64,000 bases of DNA from Caenorhabditis elegans (taxonomy: Eukaryota > Nematoda > Chromadorea > Rhabditida > Rhabditidae). The notes under the pieces were generated by a model, which was not told the origin of the DNA, made no database searches, and saw nothing but the letters and a program-made list of their open reading frames with translations. The stretch is from contig NC_003281.10 in NCBI RefSeq assembly GCF_000002985.6, positions 8,494,001 to 8,558,000 of the forward strand, read 5' to 3'. This document shows positions 13,001 through 24,959 of this stretch, piece after piece; the stretch's first letter is position 1, and every line of letters starts with the position of its first letter. The position numbers were made by a program, and so were the translations under genes.

Positions 13001-16000
13001 TATATATCGTGTGAATTCTTATATATTTTTAGGCTTTTACTATAAAATTTTTAGTATTGATTCGTATTTTTTTACACGTCAAAAATACGGTGGTACCCGA
13101 TCTCGAAATGAAATAATTTTAATAAATTTAAAAATGTATGCGCCTATAAATAGTACTGTTATCTCAGACTCTGTGGCATTTTTTAAATCAATTTTTCATA
13201 TTTATTTTATGAAAATTTATTCATTTATCAAAAAAAAACGCGAAAAAAAACTATCAATGAAAATTCCAGAGTTTGAAGCTACAGTACTCTTTAAAGACGC
13301 ACCTTTTCAAATTTAACAAAAAATTTGTCGTGTTGAGACCGGGCGCAAAATTTAATGATTCAAGATATTCATCGAAATATCTTGTATATCTTTGCTAGCA
13401 CATTTTTATTTTCTGGCGAAGTTTTATGGAAAAAAACTCCAAATTTAGAAAAAATAAAATGAAAAAGCATTCTTCCTATTTAATTGATTTTCTAGTTGGT
13501 TCACTGACCAAACTGGCATTTTATCCTTTCATTTTATGTGTTACTCTATTGTAATCAGAGAGAACACACCCATGTTTTCTTTCTAATCTAATAATAATGA
13601 TTATTCCAAATAAAACAATTAATTTCCAGAAGCAATGAAGATGATACGTCGCGCCAGACCCAAATCATACGTACTGGCGACGTCGGCATCAATGAACGAA
13701 GATGTTCTTTCTTCCTCAATTATAGCAAATGAACGTGAGTTTCTTTCTTTTGTTGACTTTTCAGTGACATTTATGACCACTACCAATAAATCATTCATCT
13801 CAATTATTTCAGAATCGTCTTCCATTTCACACGACACTACCACATCGGGTCGCGAGTTGCCATCCTCATTGATGGGATCCACTATTTCCATGGAAATGAG
13901 AAGTGGCGGAGCATCCTCAGCAACAACAACTACTACTTCAAATTCAGGACAACAAACGTCTAGAAGTCTGAATGCTCCACATCCACCGGCAACTCATCGC
14001 CTTCAACGATTTATTGCGTTGTTCAATTCAAGTGTGAGTTTTTAGAAAATTTTCAAAAACTGGTTATTCAATTTTTTTGAAAGTAAATTTTTTTTTATGT
14101 TGAAAAACATATTTTTCTTCTAACAAAAAGAGAAAATAAATCAAAGTTTCAAGATATTTTTCAAAAATCGAAAAATTGTTCGAAATATCAGAAAGTCGAA
14201 AAAGGGGAATAACGTTTTTTACTTTAAAAAAATTTAAATTAAAAAAAAAACTTAAAAACATTTTTTTTTTAAATTTCAAAAATATTTTCAAAAAAAGTTA
14301 ATTTTAAAATTTTAATTTTAAAAAAAGTTTAAAAAATTAATGCAATCTTTTTTCTACAGTTTTTCAGCATTTTTTCAATTTTTCCAGCCGATTTGTCAAA
14401 AAATTGGAAAACGAAATTTTTCAATTTTCCGGAAAAAAATTGTGTAGAAAATTAACAATAAAATTCATTTTTTGAATAAAATAAAAGATATTTTCAGAAT
14501 TTTTTTTTTATATTCTATCACTATATTTTATTCAATATTTGGAGAAATCGTCATACCAACTGAAACATAATTTTTGAAAAACTTTTTATTAAGAACATTT
14601 TTTGTCGAAACCGGGCGCAAAAACATTGTTTTTTGGTCCCAAAAAAAAAAACCAAAAAATCCAGTTTTTAAAAAATACCAAAAAAAACGACAACCCTGGT
14701 TGAAATATATCAAAAATGAATTACAGAAAACATCCGATGGTTCCGGTGAGCACAAGAAATCGAGAATGAAGCGATCACGAACATCACTTCCAGCGAGTCG
14801 ATTCGCACTTCCCGGTACAATTCTTCAACGAGACGGAGTCGCTCGTCAGACATGGGTTAAGCATCAGGAAATTGCACTCGGAAAATCAGGAAAACGAAAT
14901 AATTGGGAAGATCGATGGGCGGTTTTGTGCAGGCGAAGCCTATATCTTTGTGTCGAATCACCTGCTTATACAACAGAAAAAGTGAGTTTTTAATTAAAAA
15001 TTCTTTAATAATTTAATTATCAATATTTTTCATTAAAGTTTTCCAAAATATTTATTGCCTAGAAAGTCGCAATTGAATTCGAATAAAAATGTATTTTTAG
15101 GAATTTCTGAAAGAGTCAGGAAAATTAAGAAAAACAACGTTGTGTTAGAAAAAAATATTTACTAATCTGTGATAGTATTTTATAATAAAACCCCCTTTTC
15201 TCAATAACAGTTCCCCAATTGAAAACAAAAACATTTCAGACAATCGAGCTCGGTAGTCACACTCGAGTAGATGTATGTAATGCAATCGTCGATATCGCAT
15301 ATGACTGGCTATCATCGTCTTTTTCGAAGCAACGCCATGTCGTTCGAATTGTCACACAAAACAGAAGTGAGCATCTGATCGAATTGAATACCGAATCAGA
15401 AATGCTTTCGTGGATCTCGGTACTCCAGTCGAGCTCAGAAGATGGAATAGCAACTGGAAGCAGTGTTGATGAGAATGAATTGTCTACAACTGGCAGGCAT
15501 AACAACAATGCCGTTTCTAACAGTTCGGCGTTACTTCACAATTCACAATCGGTATGTTTTTAATTCAAAAGTGGGAAAAATTAAAGTAAAAATTTAAAAA
15601 GTCTAGTAAAAGTATTCCAAAAATTTTTCATCCACTTTTTACACGATTAATTTGGCAAAATAGTTCTGATTATGAATCTTTATCCAGTTTTCCAAAATTG
15701 TTGTGCAAAAAAGTACTGAAAAATAGCAAAGCTTTTTTCTTTTTTCATCCTTCTTTCCTCGCCATAGAAAGTTTTGGCCACAGAGCACATACACGCGAAG
15801 TGAGCCGGAAAGAGACGCTCGCCTGCTCAACTGACACAGAGAGAGAGCAAAGCCTGAAAGCGTCTGATTCGGAGAGGGCTCGCCGAGTTGTGTGTGTATG
15901 TGGCATTGGGCAGTAGTAGAAGAGGAAGAGATAGTGTGGGGTGGTATATGAAAACGGATTAAGTTAGTCGTCGTCGGAGGCATCAGCATCTAAAGAGGAG

Positions 16001-19000
16001 CCTCATAGAGCAGCTCTATTTCTCTTATTCGGCCAACTTTCTACCACGAGAAGCATCTTCGTCGACGTCTTCTTCCTTGGCGGTAGTAAGAAAATGCAGA
16101 CGCAGACATCGTGCGTGTGTGTGTGTTTCTTTTTAATTAATTCGCGCTGAAAGAAGCAAAGGATGAGAGAGAGAGAGAAAGAGATGTGCTCTTCTTCGTT
16201 TTTCTGTTTTCTTTTCAAAGACAACGATGTCTTCTTCAGCTTTTCCTTCTCAGACCTCCTCGTCATCAAGACCTTCATTCAGACTATCTTTCTCCGCGCG
16301 GAAGAGCTTTCTGGAATCTGTTGAAGCCACTGTGAACCAAAAGATTGTTTGTCAGCTGCGTCGTCGTGTTGTTGGCAGTTGTAGAGATGGAGAAGGAAAA
16401 AGAGGAAAAAGCGAAGAAATCTCATTTCCTTGCTTTTTCCCCCTTCTTCATGCTCATCTTCTACTTCGTTCACTTCTCGTTTTTTTCTTGGTTTGGTTCC
16501 ACTCAGTTATTCATCATGACGTTTTTTCCTGTCATGGGTACAGCGGCATAACTCGAGTTAAGATCTACGAGATAAAATAATCCCATAGACCAAATCTTAG
16601 CGCCAGCTTGTGTGTGCCCCGTGTTTTCTCTTCATTCTTTATTTTCTTCTTGACTTGATTTGCGACAACAGACGGCAAGTATCAATTTACAAGCAATGCG
16701 GACACTAGAAGAAGAGGAATGGATGATGAATGAATGAATTTCTTTCCGCCACACTTATTTCATTCTACCACCACCACTAATGCTCTTTCTAACTTTCCTG
16801 TTCTCGTTTTCTATTTTCTCCAATTTTATTGAAATCAGCTGCTTAACGTTTTGGATTTTTGAAGAAAATTCTTTGAAAAAATTTCTGTCCGAGCCTCTCA
16901 CAGTAATTCAGTCTAATTTTAACGAGATTATCCTCTCTCCTCGAATGCTGCACTTATTTCACGACAACCTTTGCAATCGTACCCTCTTCAAAAATTCTAA
17001 GAATAAATCCCGATTTGGCGCGAATCTCGGATTACTGTAGAATATCCAGGTCACATGCATAGAGTTTCAAATAGCCAAGCAATGTGATCTCAAATATGCA
17101 ATGGCTCATCAACATCTATAGTAGTTAACAAGCAGCTAGAGAGAGAGAGAGATGCATCACAAAGTCGAGAGGATTTATGAAGAAAGAGAGAGAGAAGAAA
17201 AAAGAAGGAAAAGTCAAGATCTCAGGTTACTCGTTTCTCTTTTCACTACACATTTTCGGAATAATTGGACTGTTTTCCTTTCTGTTTTTTTCTCGTTCTC
17301 ATTTTTCTTTTTTCATGCCTATTAGTCAGTGAAGAGTGAAGCCCGTAGAAAAGAGGACCCGGCGATGGCCTGCGGTTATTTGTTCCATACTGCCCCTCTT
17401 CTACATCGTCTTTGCAGTCGCCCCGAGCCCCTCTTGTTTCTATCTTTTGCTGCTCCTTTTTTGGCAACTGTTTTCTTTTTCTCTTTCCTTGCTTTTTCTC
17501 TTTCTCTCATTTTTGGCTCTGAGCATTGAGAGGAGCAAACGAGGAGAGCTCGAAACAGAATGATGACAGCCTCTTCTTCTTCCTTTGGCTCATACATTCT
17601 TTTTAGCTCAACACCATCCACCGCCCAGAAAGCCTTTAGCCCAAATACATAGAAGCAATGCCGAATTCCATGGAAGCTCTACACTGAATTGGGATTCGAT
17701 GGAATAATTAGAATAATCTCGACCACTACTACTGCATAGATTTGCAGGAAGAAAAGAAAGCAAAAAACAATGGATAGGATAGGATGAAGATCCCCACTTC
17801 TTTTTCATCCCTATCCCCCCATTTTTTTTCTTGGTCAGCAGCAGCATCTTCTTCTTCGTCTCCTCCGTCGTCGCTGTCGTCGTTGTCGTTTATCCGGCTC
17901 TAATTCTGTTTACATGTAGGCGGACGGAGTAAAGAAAAAGAAGACGAAGAAGGAGGCAATTCGTTTTCTTTTTTCCGTCTCGTCTCGCGTCCACTTTCCT
18001 TGGCCTCTCGCCAGTTTCCGATTCTCACTTTTTTCTTGAAATCTAGGTGCCAAACTTCCAAGAAGTAATTATTTCGGCAACCATGACGGGTTTATTGGAA
18101 TTCAAAATAAACGAAAATGTTGTACATTCTTTTTTTTGTTTTCTCAATCTACAAATGGTTGCCTTTGACATATTTTAAGCGTGGCAGGTGCATGTGAATG
18201 ATAAAACAGTACTGATAAAATTTTAAATTCAATTTCAAAAATTCTCAGTGAAAATTGGATTTTTTTTCTCATAAATCTTTCGCGAGATGAGTTTTTCCTC
18301 GTTTTTCAACAAAACCAATCCGTCCTAATCTACCCTTCCTCTTCCTTTTCATCATTCTCATCTCTATTCCACATCTTCATCATCATCTCTTCCCCATTAG
18401 TAAAAGTGCCTAGTGCCTAGTGCACGGCGGCGTGTGCGCGGTGACTGCGGTGTGACGACCCCACCAATAAGTGAGCACTGAAGCGTGACCAAGGTAACAT
18501 ACTCTCTCTGCCCCTCCGTTTCCCCTTTTCCCTTCCCAAAAGCTTCCTCACCTTTTCGAACATTGTTGTCGTGACAACCGGTTCGGAAGATCATGTGCCA
18601 AGTTCTGAAGCTCCATATTTTGAAATTTTCAATGTAGAACTTTGAAGTCGCAGTCAATCAATTCGGCGAAAAATTTAAAATTGTGGCTAATTAGATTTGT
18701 TAGACAACTATTCGGCAACTATTATCGTTTCTGTCTTCTCATTCAGAAAAAAGAAGATTCTGATCCAAGTTGGCCTCTGATTTGTTTCTTCACTTCTACT
18801 ATTACTACTGAGAGTTTTTCGAACATGAGCAAACAAGAACCAAAATTTTTGTCTATTTCACCATTCCATACAGGCGTCGCCCAGGAGCTCCCGCACAAAA
18901 AGGGAGTGAGGAAGAGAGAAAACGAGAAAAGGATAATAATAGGCATTGTGGGGTAACGGAAGCACACATACATACACCTTTTCTTCTCTCTATTTTCCAC

Positions 19001-20660
19001 TCTTTTTTTGCATCGCTCCTCTTCCGTCCTTCCACACTTTTCACTTCAATCGCTCTTCGCTCCGTGTATTCTCATTTTCAAGGACACCTATTTCTTTTTG
19101 TTCGACGGTGTTGTTGAAATTATTCCATAATAGTTATAATAATAATAATACATTGAACCCATCTCCATCAATCCGACCACTCAAATTTACGGTTAATTAT
19201 AGATCGCATCGTTGGCTTCGTCGTCATGCTCGACAGCTACGACATCTGAATTTCTGAATTCACAGCATACACTACAACAACAACAGCAACAACAAACCAA
19301 TCAAAAACATCAGCAAACAGTCAATGAATTAAGCGCTGGAATTGTTTCACGTATGTTTCTTTTTTACCCTTTTTTGGTTGTTTTTTTTGGAAAATTAAAT
19401 AGTTCAGATTTTTGAGTTTTCCATTCTCCGGAAAAATTCCTTAAATTTTGGGCGTTTTCTTCTTTTTTTTGAAATAAATTATGTTTTTTTTCTTATCAAA
19501 AAATAACCGAAATTTGATATAATTTTGAAATAGCTTGTTAATTTTCTAAACATTTTTTATTTATTTTTGATTTTCCGACAGTTTCAAAAATTTCCAAAAA
19601 AAATCTAAATATTCTAAAATCTAAAATTTCGCACACTTCTCTTTGTTGCAGTTGCTGGAGTATGGTTTTTTTTTTAATCCTATATTGCATTAATTAATTG
19701 ATTTAGGTACAATATACCAAAATTGAGGGCCTTAAAAATTGCCAAAATCAACTAATATAAATGACCAAGATGTGAAATAAAAGTTATTAATTCAAAAAAA
19801 TTACTCCTGCAGCTACGAGTAGAACTAATGTGCGAAACTTCAGATTTCAGCCAAATTTGGTTTTTTTTTGTCGAAATTTTGAACCGCCATAAAAGTTGAA
19901 GGAACATTTTTTTAAGTAGTCTTATTAGGAAATTCGGCATTTTGGGACCATTTTGAGTATATATAAGGATATTATAAAAGGATTAAAATCCAAATATCAT
20001 ATTAAAAATGCCAATTTTCCAGATCTGCCGACGTCGAAGAGTTTTGGAGGGCTGTCCACGACTGCTTCGTCGACGACAGAAAACGCCAAGAATCGTCTGA
20101 TTATGCATCGGTGAGTTAAGATTTTTTGAACAAAGTTTTTCAAAAAAAGAAAAAAAAACAAATTAAGATTACGAGTTTTAACAAAATTTTCATTGTATTT
20201 TCTGCAAGTTTCCACCCAAAAATTTCACGGTTGAACAAACTTTTGGAGAAGACACACAAAAAACAGATGCTGTTGGGTTGAATAGGTTATTATTTTTCGG
20301 AACTTCCACATTTTCCAACTTATTTTTCGACTTTTCCATTTTCTATTCATTTCAAGTTTCTGCTTTACTCGAACAAAATAGTTTTCAAAATTTTCAATTT
20401 TTTCGGTTTCTGAAATTCATTTTCCAAAAAACTAAAAATATCCAGTGAAATTAAAACGGAAGCACTAATGGAAATTTTTTTTTATATTTCCATTAAATAA
20501 ATGTAATTAAAACTTACCATAATTTCTTCATATTTCCGAAAATGTCCAAATTATAACGCTTCTGTAAAACCTTATTGTTCTGTTAATCCGCCTTTTGTTA
20601 ACCTCCACGAATCATGACGCTCACTGAGCAATGAAGCTTTAGCAGGTGCTCAAACTTGAC

Positions 20661-20729
<69 letters not shown>

Positions 20730-23700
20730 GAGAAAGTGCCATCCATCTCTCTTCTTTTCCATTTCCGATTTTTCTATACCTCTTTATATGCACTGACACC
20801 TCATCGGACTGGAAACATTATAAATCCTTTTTAAAATTTTATTTTTAAATAATTAAAGTAGCGAAATCTGGAAAATATTTTTAAATGGCTCCAAATTTTT
20901 CCCTATTCAAAATATATATGTGAAAAAGTTTCATTAAAAAATTCCCCGAAATTTAATTTGAAATTTGAATATTCCCAGATTTTGCTACTCCAATGTTAAA
21001 AAATAATTTTTAAAATAATTTAGTTTAAAAAAATCGTCATTCTCATTTTTACTTTTTTCAGATATATCGCGAAAAACTCCCAACTACAGTCCCCAACGGC
21101 TAATAAGAAAATGGAAACAGATCCGTCTACAGTACCTTCTTCAAGCCAAACAATGGCAACAACTTCATCATCATTCCATCATCACTCATCACAAGCTGGT
21201 CCAAGTCGAGATATTGAGAATGGGGAAGCTCCGACGGCAACAGCAACAACGCCCAAATCAGGAAGGAAATGGAAAAAATCGAAAGCGGCGAAGCAAGGAA
21301 GTGGTGGAGGAAGTAGTGGAAGTTCATCTGGAAGTCAGCAACAGGGAGCCGCTGGTGCTCCACAGCCTGTTCTTGGTGTTCGAATAGCAGATTGTCCGAC
21401 GGGAAGTTGTGAAGATCATGTTCCAATGATTGTTCAAGCATGTGTATGTGTCATTGAAACATATGGAATGGATACAGTGGGTATTTATCGTATTCCGGGT
21501 AATACTGCAGCAGTCAACGCACTCAAAGAATCATTATCTAATCGAGGATTCGATAGTGTAGATTTATCAAAAGTTGAATCACTAGATCCACGTTGGAGAG
21601 ATGTTAATGTTGTTTCATCGCTTTTAAAAATGTTCCTACGGAAATTACCTGAACCGCTGCTTACTGATAAGCTTTACCCATTTTTCATCGATGCGAATCG
21701 TATTTCAACACATCACAATCGTCTTCATAAACTGAGAAACTTGCTTCGAAAGCTTCCACGTCCTCATTACGATACTCTTCGATTCTTGATTGTGCATCTT
21801 TCTGAAATCACCAAGCACAGCGATGTCAATAAAATGGAATGTCGAAACTTGGCACTGATGTTTGGACCTTCAATCGTCAGACCGTCAGATGATAATATGG
21901 CAACAATGGTTACACATATGAGTGATCAGTGTAAAATCATTGAAACTTTGATTCATTACGTAAGTTTTTAGCTTCTAATATTTTTTAATTAATTAATTTG
22001 TTTTAAATCTAAAAAAATAAATTTAACGATTTTTGTTCGATAAAATTTTTAAAAAATTGTTAGGAATAATCGGCAAAACCAGAAATTCTAAGGTTTTCAA
22101 TTTTTTATCGTCGATTTCAAACACTATTCGTCTTTTGTTTAATTTTTATGTTAGGGTTTTGCCTCTAATACCTAACGAGGCCCGACGTTTGGGGCTGAGC
22201 GTTTTAATTTGGCGTATCCGCAGGTTTTTTCGTTGCAAAAAATGTATGCTTTAAAATTTATTTTCAACGATTTCGGTTTAAAGGATTAAAAAATACCAAA
22301 AATTTAGCTTACATATAAAAAATCTGGAGGCACACCAAAAAAGTGTGTTTTTTTTCAGAATCTATGGATGTTCGATGAAAGCTCGACAACAGAAGACGCT
22401 GTACCCGAACAACATCCTGCAGATGGGCAAAATCCACTGGAACCAGGTGGTTATGGTGTAGGAGTACCAACAGGAGTATCTGCTGCATCGTTCAATGATA
22501 TGCATAATTTAATACGTAAAGCCAATGAAGATCAGGCAGCAGCAATGATGAATGAGGGTAAAGGACAAAAAATCAAAAATATGCTCCGAAGGAATTCACG
22601 ACGGGACAAATCGAAATCGAAGTTAAAGATTGAATCGACTGCTCCAGCAGCTGTAAATCCACGTGGATGGACACAACCAACACCTTCCAATACATCAGCT
22701 GCCAGTGTCGAGAGTGCATTTTGTGGAAACTATCAAGAAAGAGATATTGATGCTGAAATCGAATCTAGACAGACTGTATCACCACAAATGACGTCTGGTT
22801 CAGCTGATGGAGCATCTTCAACTCGATTGGATCAGAGTCCTTCACTCGAAAGCTCTCTTGGAAGCCTTCCAGATACATCTAGAACTGAGCCTATTCTTGG
22901 ATCATCCGGATATGATGACGATGAAGCCAAAGAAGCTGCACGACGGAAACGACAAGAGGAAATGTACTCAGCTCGACGAATCTTCATTGCCGGTGCAGCT
23001 GGAGCCGCGGCAGCAGCAACCACGACCGCTGATGCTGAGAAAGCTGCAATTGATGCACTTGCTAATCATTCACAACATCTACATTTGGCAAGTAGTCCTG
23101 CTTTTGAAGTGCTCAGCGAGGAGACGAGAGAAAAAATCCGAAGAATGCAGAAAAAGCAAAGTTGGCACGACACAAAAGAGCTGAGAAGTGGCGAATTATT
23201 GAAAGTGAGTAAAGTATTGAAATTGAATTTTTTTCACCAAGTGTCGTTACAAAAGTTTGACGAGATTTCGAATTTCGTATACATTCACTTGAATTTTTTG
23301 TAGAAAAATGAAATTTCAGACATATTCTCCAACCAAAGATCTCACCGATGCTCTGTCATGTACTTCTGATTATTCGACGACAAGTTCTGCTCCACTTAGT
23401 ACAAATCCACCATTGGCTGTTGCTTGTGCTGATCAACCTAACTCAAGCTCCGACTATGCTTCTAGGTAAGTTCTTTTGAATGATATATCAGTTAAATAAG
23501 ATAGAATTATTTGCAGTGATCCCTCACCTTGTGCCAGAAATCCATCCACCTCTCCTGCTTCCCGTCCCTCGAATCTTGCAATTTCTCCAGCTCAACTCCA
23601 TGCCACTTCATCATCCGGACAGTCACATCAACCAATGAGCAGAAGTCAAAAGATTCGATTAAGAACTAAACTCGGTTCCCGTGATCCTGCCAGACGACAC

Positions 23701-24405
23701 ACGTTAAGCGATGTTGATACTTTGAAGGTAATCCCAGAAATATTGAAATAAAAGTGTTAAAGACGAAGGAAGTACCGAAATCTGGAAAATATTTTCCCTC
23801 TGATTCCGAATATCTGTGAAAAAATCAAAAAACATTCCGTGATTTTGTTTTCGGATTTTCGTCAGAATTTTTTTTTAATTTTGCGAGTTTTATGATAATA
23901 AAATGTTCAATTGACCAGAAATTTGTTTCTTCCAAAACCGACGAAAATGAAGAAAACTCGTTGAAAAACCAAAGTCGCCATGAAATAAAAAATTTAAAAA
24001 ATCATGTAAATCGACACATGGCGTCATCGGCGCGAAAATTCAATTTCGAGCCGAAAAAAAATCTTGGGGTTTTAACATCATTATTCGGAATCAATAAGTG
24101 AAGAGTTAGAGTTGTCTCACTATTTTAAAACCTTTAAAAATTTATAATTAATTAGGTGATTCCAAATTTTTCGTTCATCGGAAAACACAAATCATCGTTC
24201 ATAAGTTTTCCAGGAAGGCCGCCTTGACAAGCTTGCGCGCTGGTTCGGAATCAGGAAATCTAGCCCAGACGTGAGCCGTGATGAGGTGTCAGACGATGAA
24301 AAGAACCATCAAGAAGCGCCTCCTCTACCTGCTGCAGCACCACCAGTTATTGTTCGAACTTCACCAAACGAGTTGACACCGGTGTCTGGCGATGAACTGC
24401 TTTAA
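1018..24405 (+). CDS. pac-1: PAC-1-type RhoGAP with PH domain (5' end outside window or unrecognised)
   Basis: Rho GTPase-activating protein of the ARHGAP21/23 type. In worms PAC-1 acts at cell contacts to limit CDC-42 and set radial polarity (family knowledge). Phase-continuous exons: 1018-1262, 2098-2245, 3057-3252, 3629-3881, 3935-4082, 4215-4401, 4474-4559, 8620-8841, 13630-13734, 13813-14033, 14727-14981, 15240-15551, 19203-19350, 20023-20110, 21062-21959, 22359-23204, 23320-23465, 23517-23727, 24214-24405 (TAA). They encode about 1,634 residues. The N-terminal third is Ser/Arg-rich and disordered-looking. The PH domain spans the exons at 14727 and 15240 (starts GVARQTWVKH; the C-terminal helix has MLSWISVLQ). 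The RhoGAP domain starts near 21369 (VLGVRIADCP), with the arginine finger in GIYRIPGNT (Arg codon 21489-21491), then LRKLPEPLL and NLALMFGPSIVR. The tail is Ser/Ala-rich and ends GDELL. Three large introns carry possible internal first exons. The symbol rests on recognition and was not checked by a search. Confidence 0.88.
2270..2945. repeat. Dispersed GTACTGTAG-type repeat copies in a pac-1 intron
   Basis: The intron between the exons ending 2245 and starting 3057 has TTTGAGGAGTACTGTAGTT (near 2355-2373) and, inverted, CAACTACAGTAGTCCTTAAAG (near 2900-2920). A related inverted copy (CTACAGTACTCTTTAAAGAC) lies near 13278-13300, beside GAGACCGGGCGC. These resemble repeats scattered through C. 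elegans introns. The family name was not determined. Confidence 0.4.
6271..6358 (+). CDS. pac-1: Candidate alternative first exon of pac-1 (distal)
   Basis: ATG at 6271 opens 29 codons (MMTADYYPILFNYCHEHF, then a run of Arg/Lys ending KVEKG) and ends at a GTTTGT donor at 6359. The exon is 88 bases and leaves one base, which is the phase the acceptors at 8620 or 13630 require. Joining it to 8620 would give ...KVEKGTSSSSS. The pyrimidine-rich DNA before it would suit a promoter or a trans-splice outron. The evidence is phase and splice sites only; chance is not excluded. Confidence 0.4.
8478..8529 (+). CDS. pac-1: Candidate alternative first exon of pac-1 (proximal)
   Basis: ATG at 8478 opens 17 codons (MEAMRRFSSIVSLLMKP) followed by one base and a donor GTTAGG at 8530. 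The leftover base fits the 8620 acceptor exactly (g + gc = Gly), giving ...LLMKPGTSSSSSRK. The intervening intron would be 90 bases, within the typical C. elegans size range. The reading is clean and codon-like. It would produce a PAC-1 form lacking the roughly 420 residues upstream but keeping the PH and RhoGAP domains. Confidence 0.55.
8842..13629. other. pac-1: Largest pac-1 intron
   Basis: A 4.8 kb intron between phase-1 exons. It contains a CT-rich block at 9479-9530 and several C/T-rich tracts that resemble promoter or regulatory DNA. Near 13278-13345 there is a dispersed-repeat copy (CTACAGTACTCTTTAAAGAC ... GAGACCGGGCGC). An ATG frame at about 10637 ends at a GTAATT donor in the wrong phase for the next exon, so it is not called. 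Confidence 0.5.
15552..19202. other. pac-1: Third large pac-1 intron, probable internal promoter region
   Basis: A 3.65 kb intron between the PH-encoding exon and the Gln-rich exon. The segment 15780-16230 is richer in G+C, with purine- and pyrimidine-rich blocks like a worm promoter or 5' UTR, and leads into the candidate first exon at 16227. A further GC-rich patch lies at 18400-18560. Open frames in 17240-17850 sit in TC-rich DNA on both strands and have no splice support. Confidence 0.5.
16227..16346 (+). CDS. pac-1: Candidate internal first exon for a short pac-1 form
   Basis: ATG at 16227 opens 40 codons (MSSSAFPSQTSSSSRPSFRL, then SFSARKSFLESVEATVNQKI) to a possible donor ATT|GTTTGT at 16347. 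It ends in phase 0, as the exon at 19203 needs. The product would lack the PH domain but keep the Gln-rich segment and RhoGAP domain. The upstream G+C-richer region is promoter-like. The donor is not the strongest form, and no transcript evidence is available. Confidence 0.4.
20661..20735. repeat. (AG)n microsatellite in pac-1 intron
   Basis: An almost pure AG dinucleotide tract with a few AAAG and ATAG interruptions runs about 75 bases between the exons ending 20110 and starting 21062. GAGA tracts are common in C. elegans introns and promoters. No coding potential is claimed. Confidence 0.9.
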
Positions 24406-24959
24406 TCGTTTTTCTCTTGATTCTTTCCTTCCCCACCTTAAAACATGTCTCTTCATCTTTCTCTCACACACTTATGATCTACGGGTTCCCATCATCCCCC
24501 AATTATATTCACAAAACTTTTCAGAGCTGTCTCTGAAAGTCACCACCTCTTACGAACTTGTGATTTCTTCGGTTTCTTTGAAATTTAAAGAATTCCCCTT
24601 TTTTTGTTTCTAGTGAGATCTCCTTCAGAAAAATCTTAAACATATATTTTTCTATTATTGTTAATCCTTTCCATTTCCATGTTCAACCCCTTTTCCTTCA
24701 TTTTCTTCAGAATATCATCCTTTCGTACCTCCGGTATGGGTTTCTTCTCCTCATTTCTCCATTCATTTCGCATACATATTTCTTTCTTTAACTCTTTTTT
24801 CCTTTTTTTCATGTACTTTATATTTCTTTTTTTCTAAATCATACCAACTTCAACTCTTCACGAAAAAAACTTTGACTTTAACAGATGTGTTAACAAAACA
24901 AAACAAAGCGTCAAAATTTATAATCTAGAAGAACAGGTTAATTTGTAGCTCAGTGGAGA
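24406..24959. other. pac-1 3' UTR and converging intergenic DNA
   Basis: T- and C-rich sequence follows the pac-1 stop. No canonical AATAAA was found close to the stop, so the poly-A site probably uses a variant hexamer. The end of the minus-strand gene that follows is converging (its stop is at 24960-24962), so the two 3' UTRs meet here. Nothing else is visible. Confidence 0.5.

Noticed and set aside
16980-17850. Many overlapping open frames on both strands in a pac-1 intron
   Set aside because: They lie in T/C- and A/G-rich DNA where stops are rare; no start-splice-stop chain in phase and low-complexity composition.
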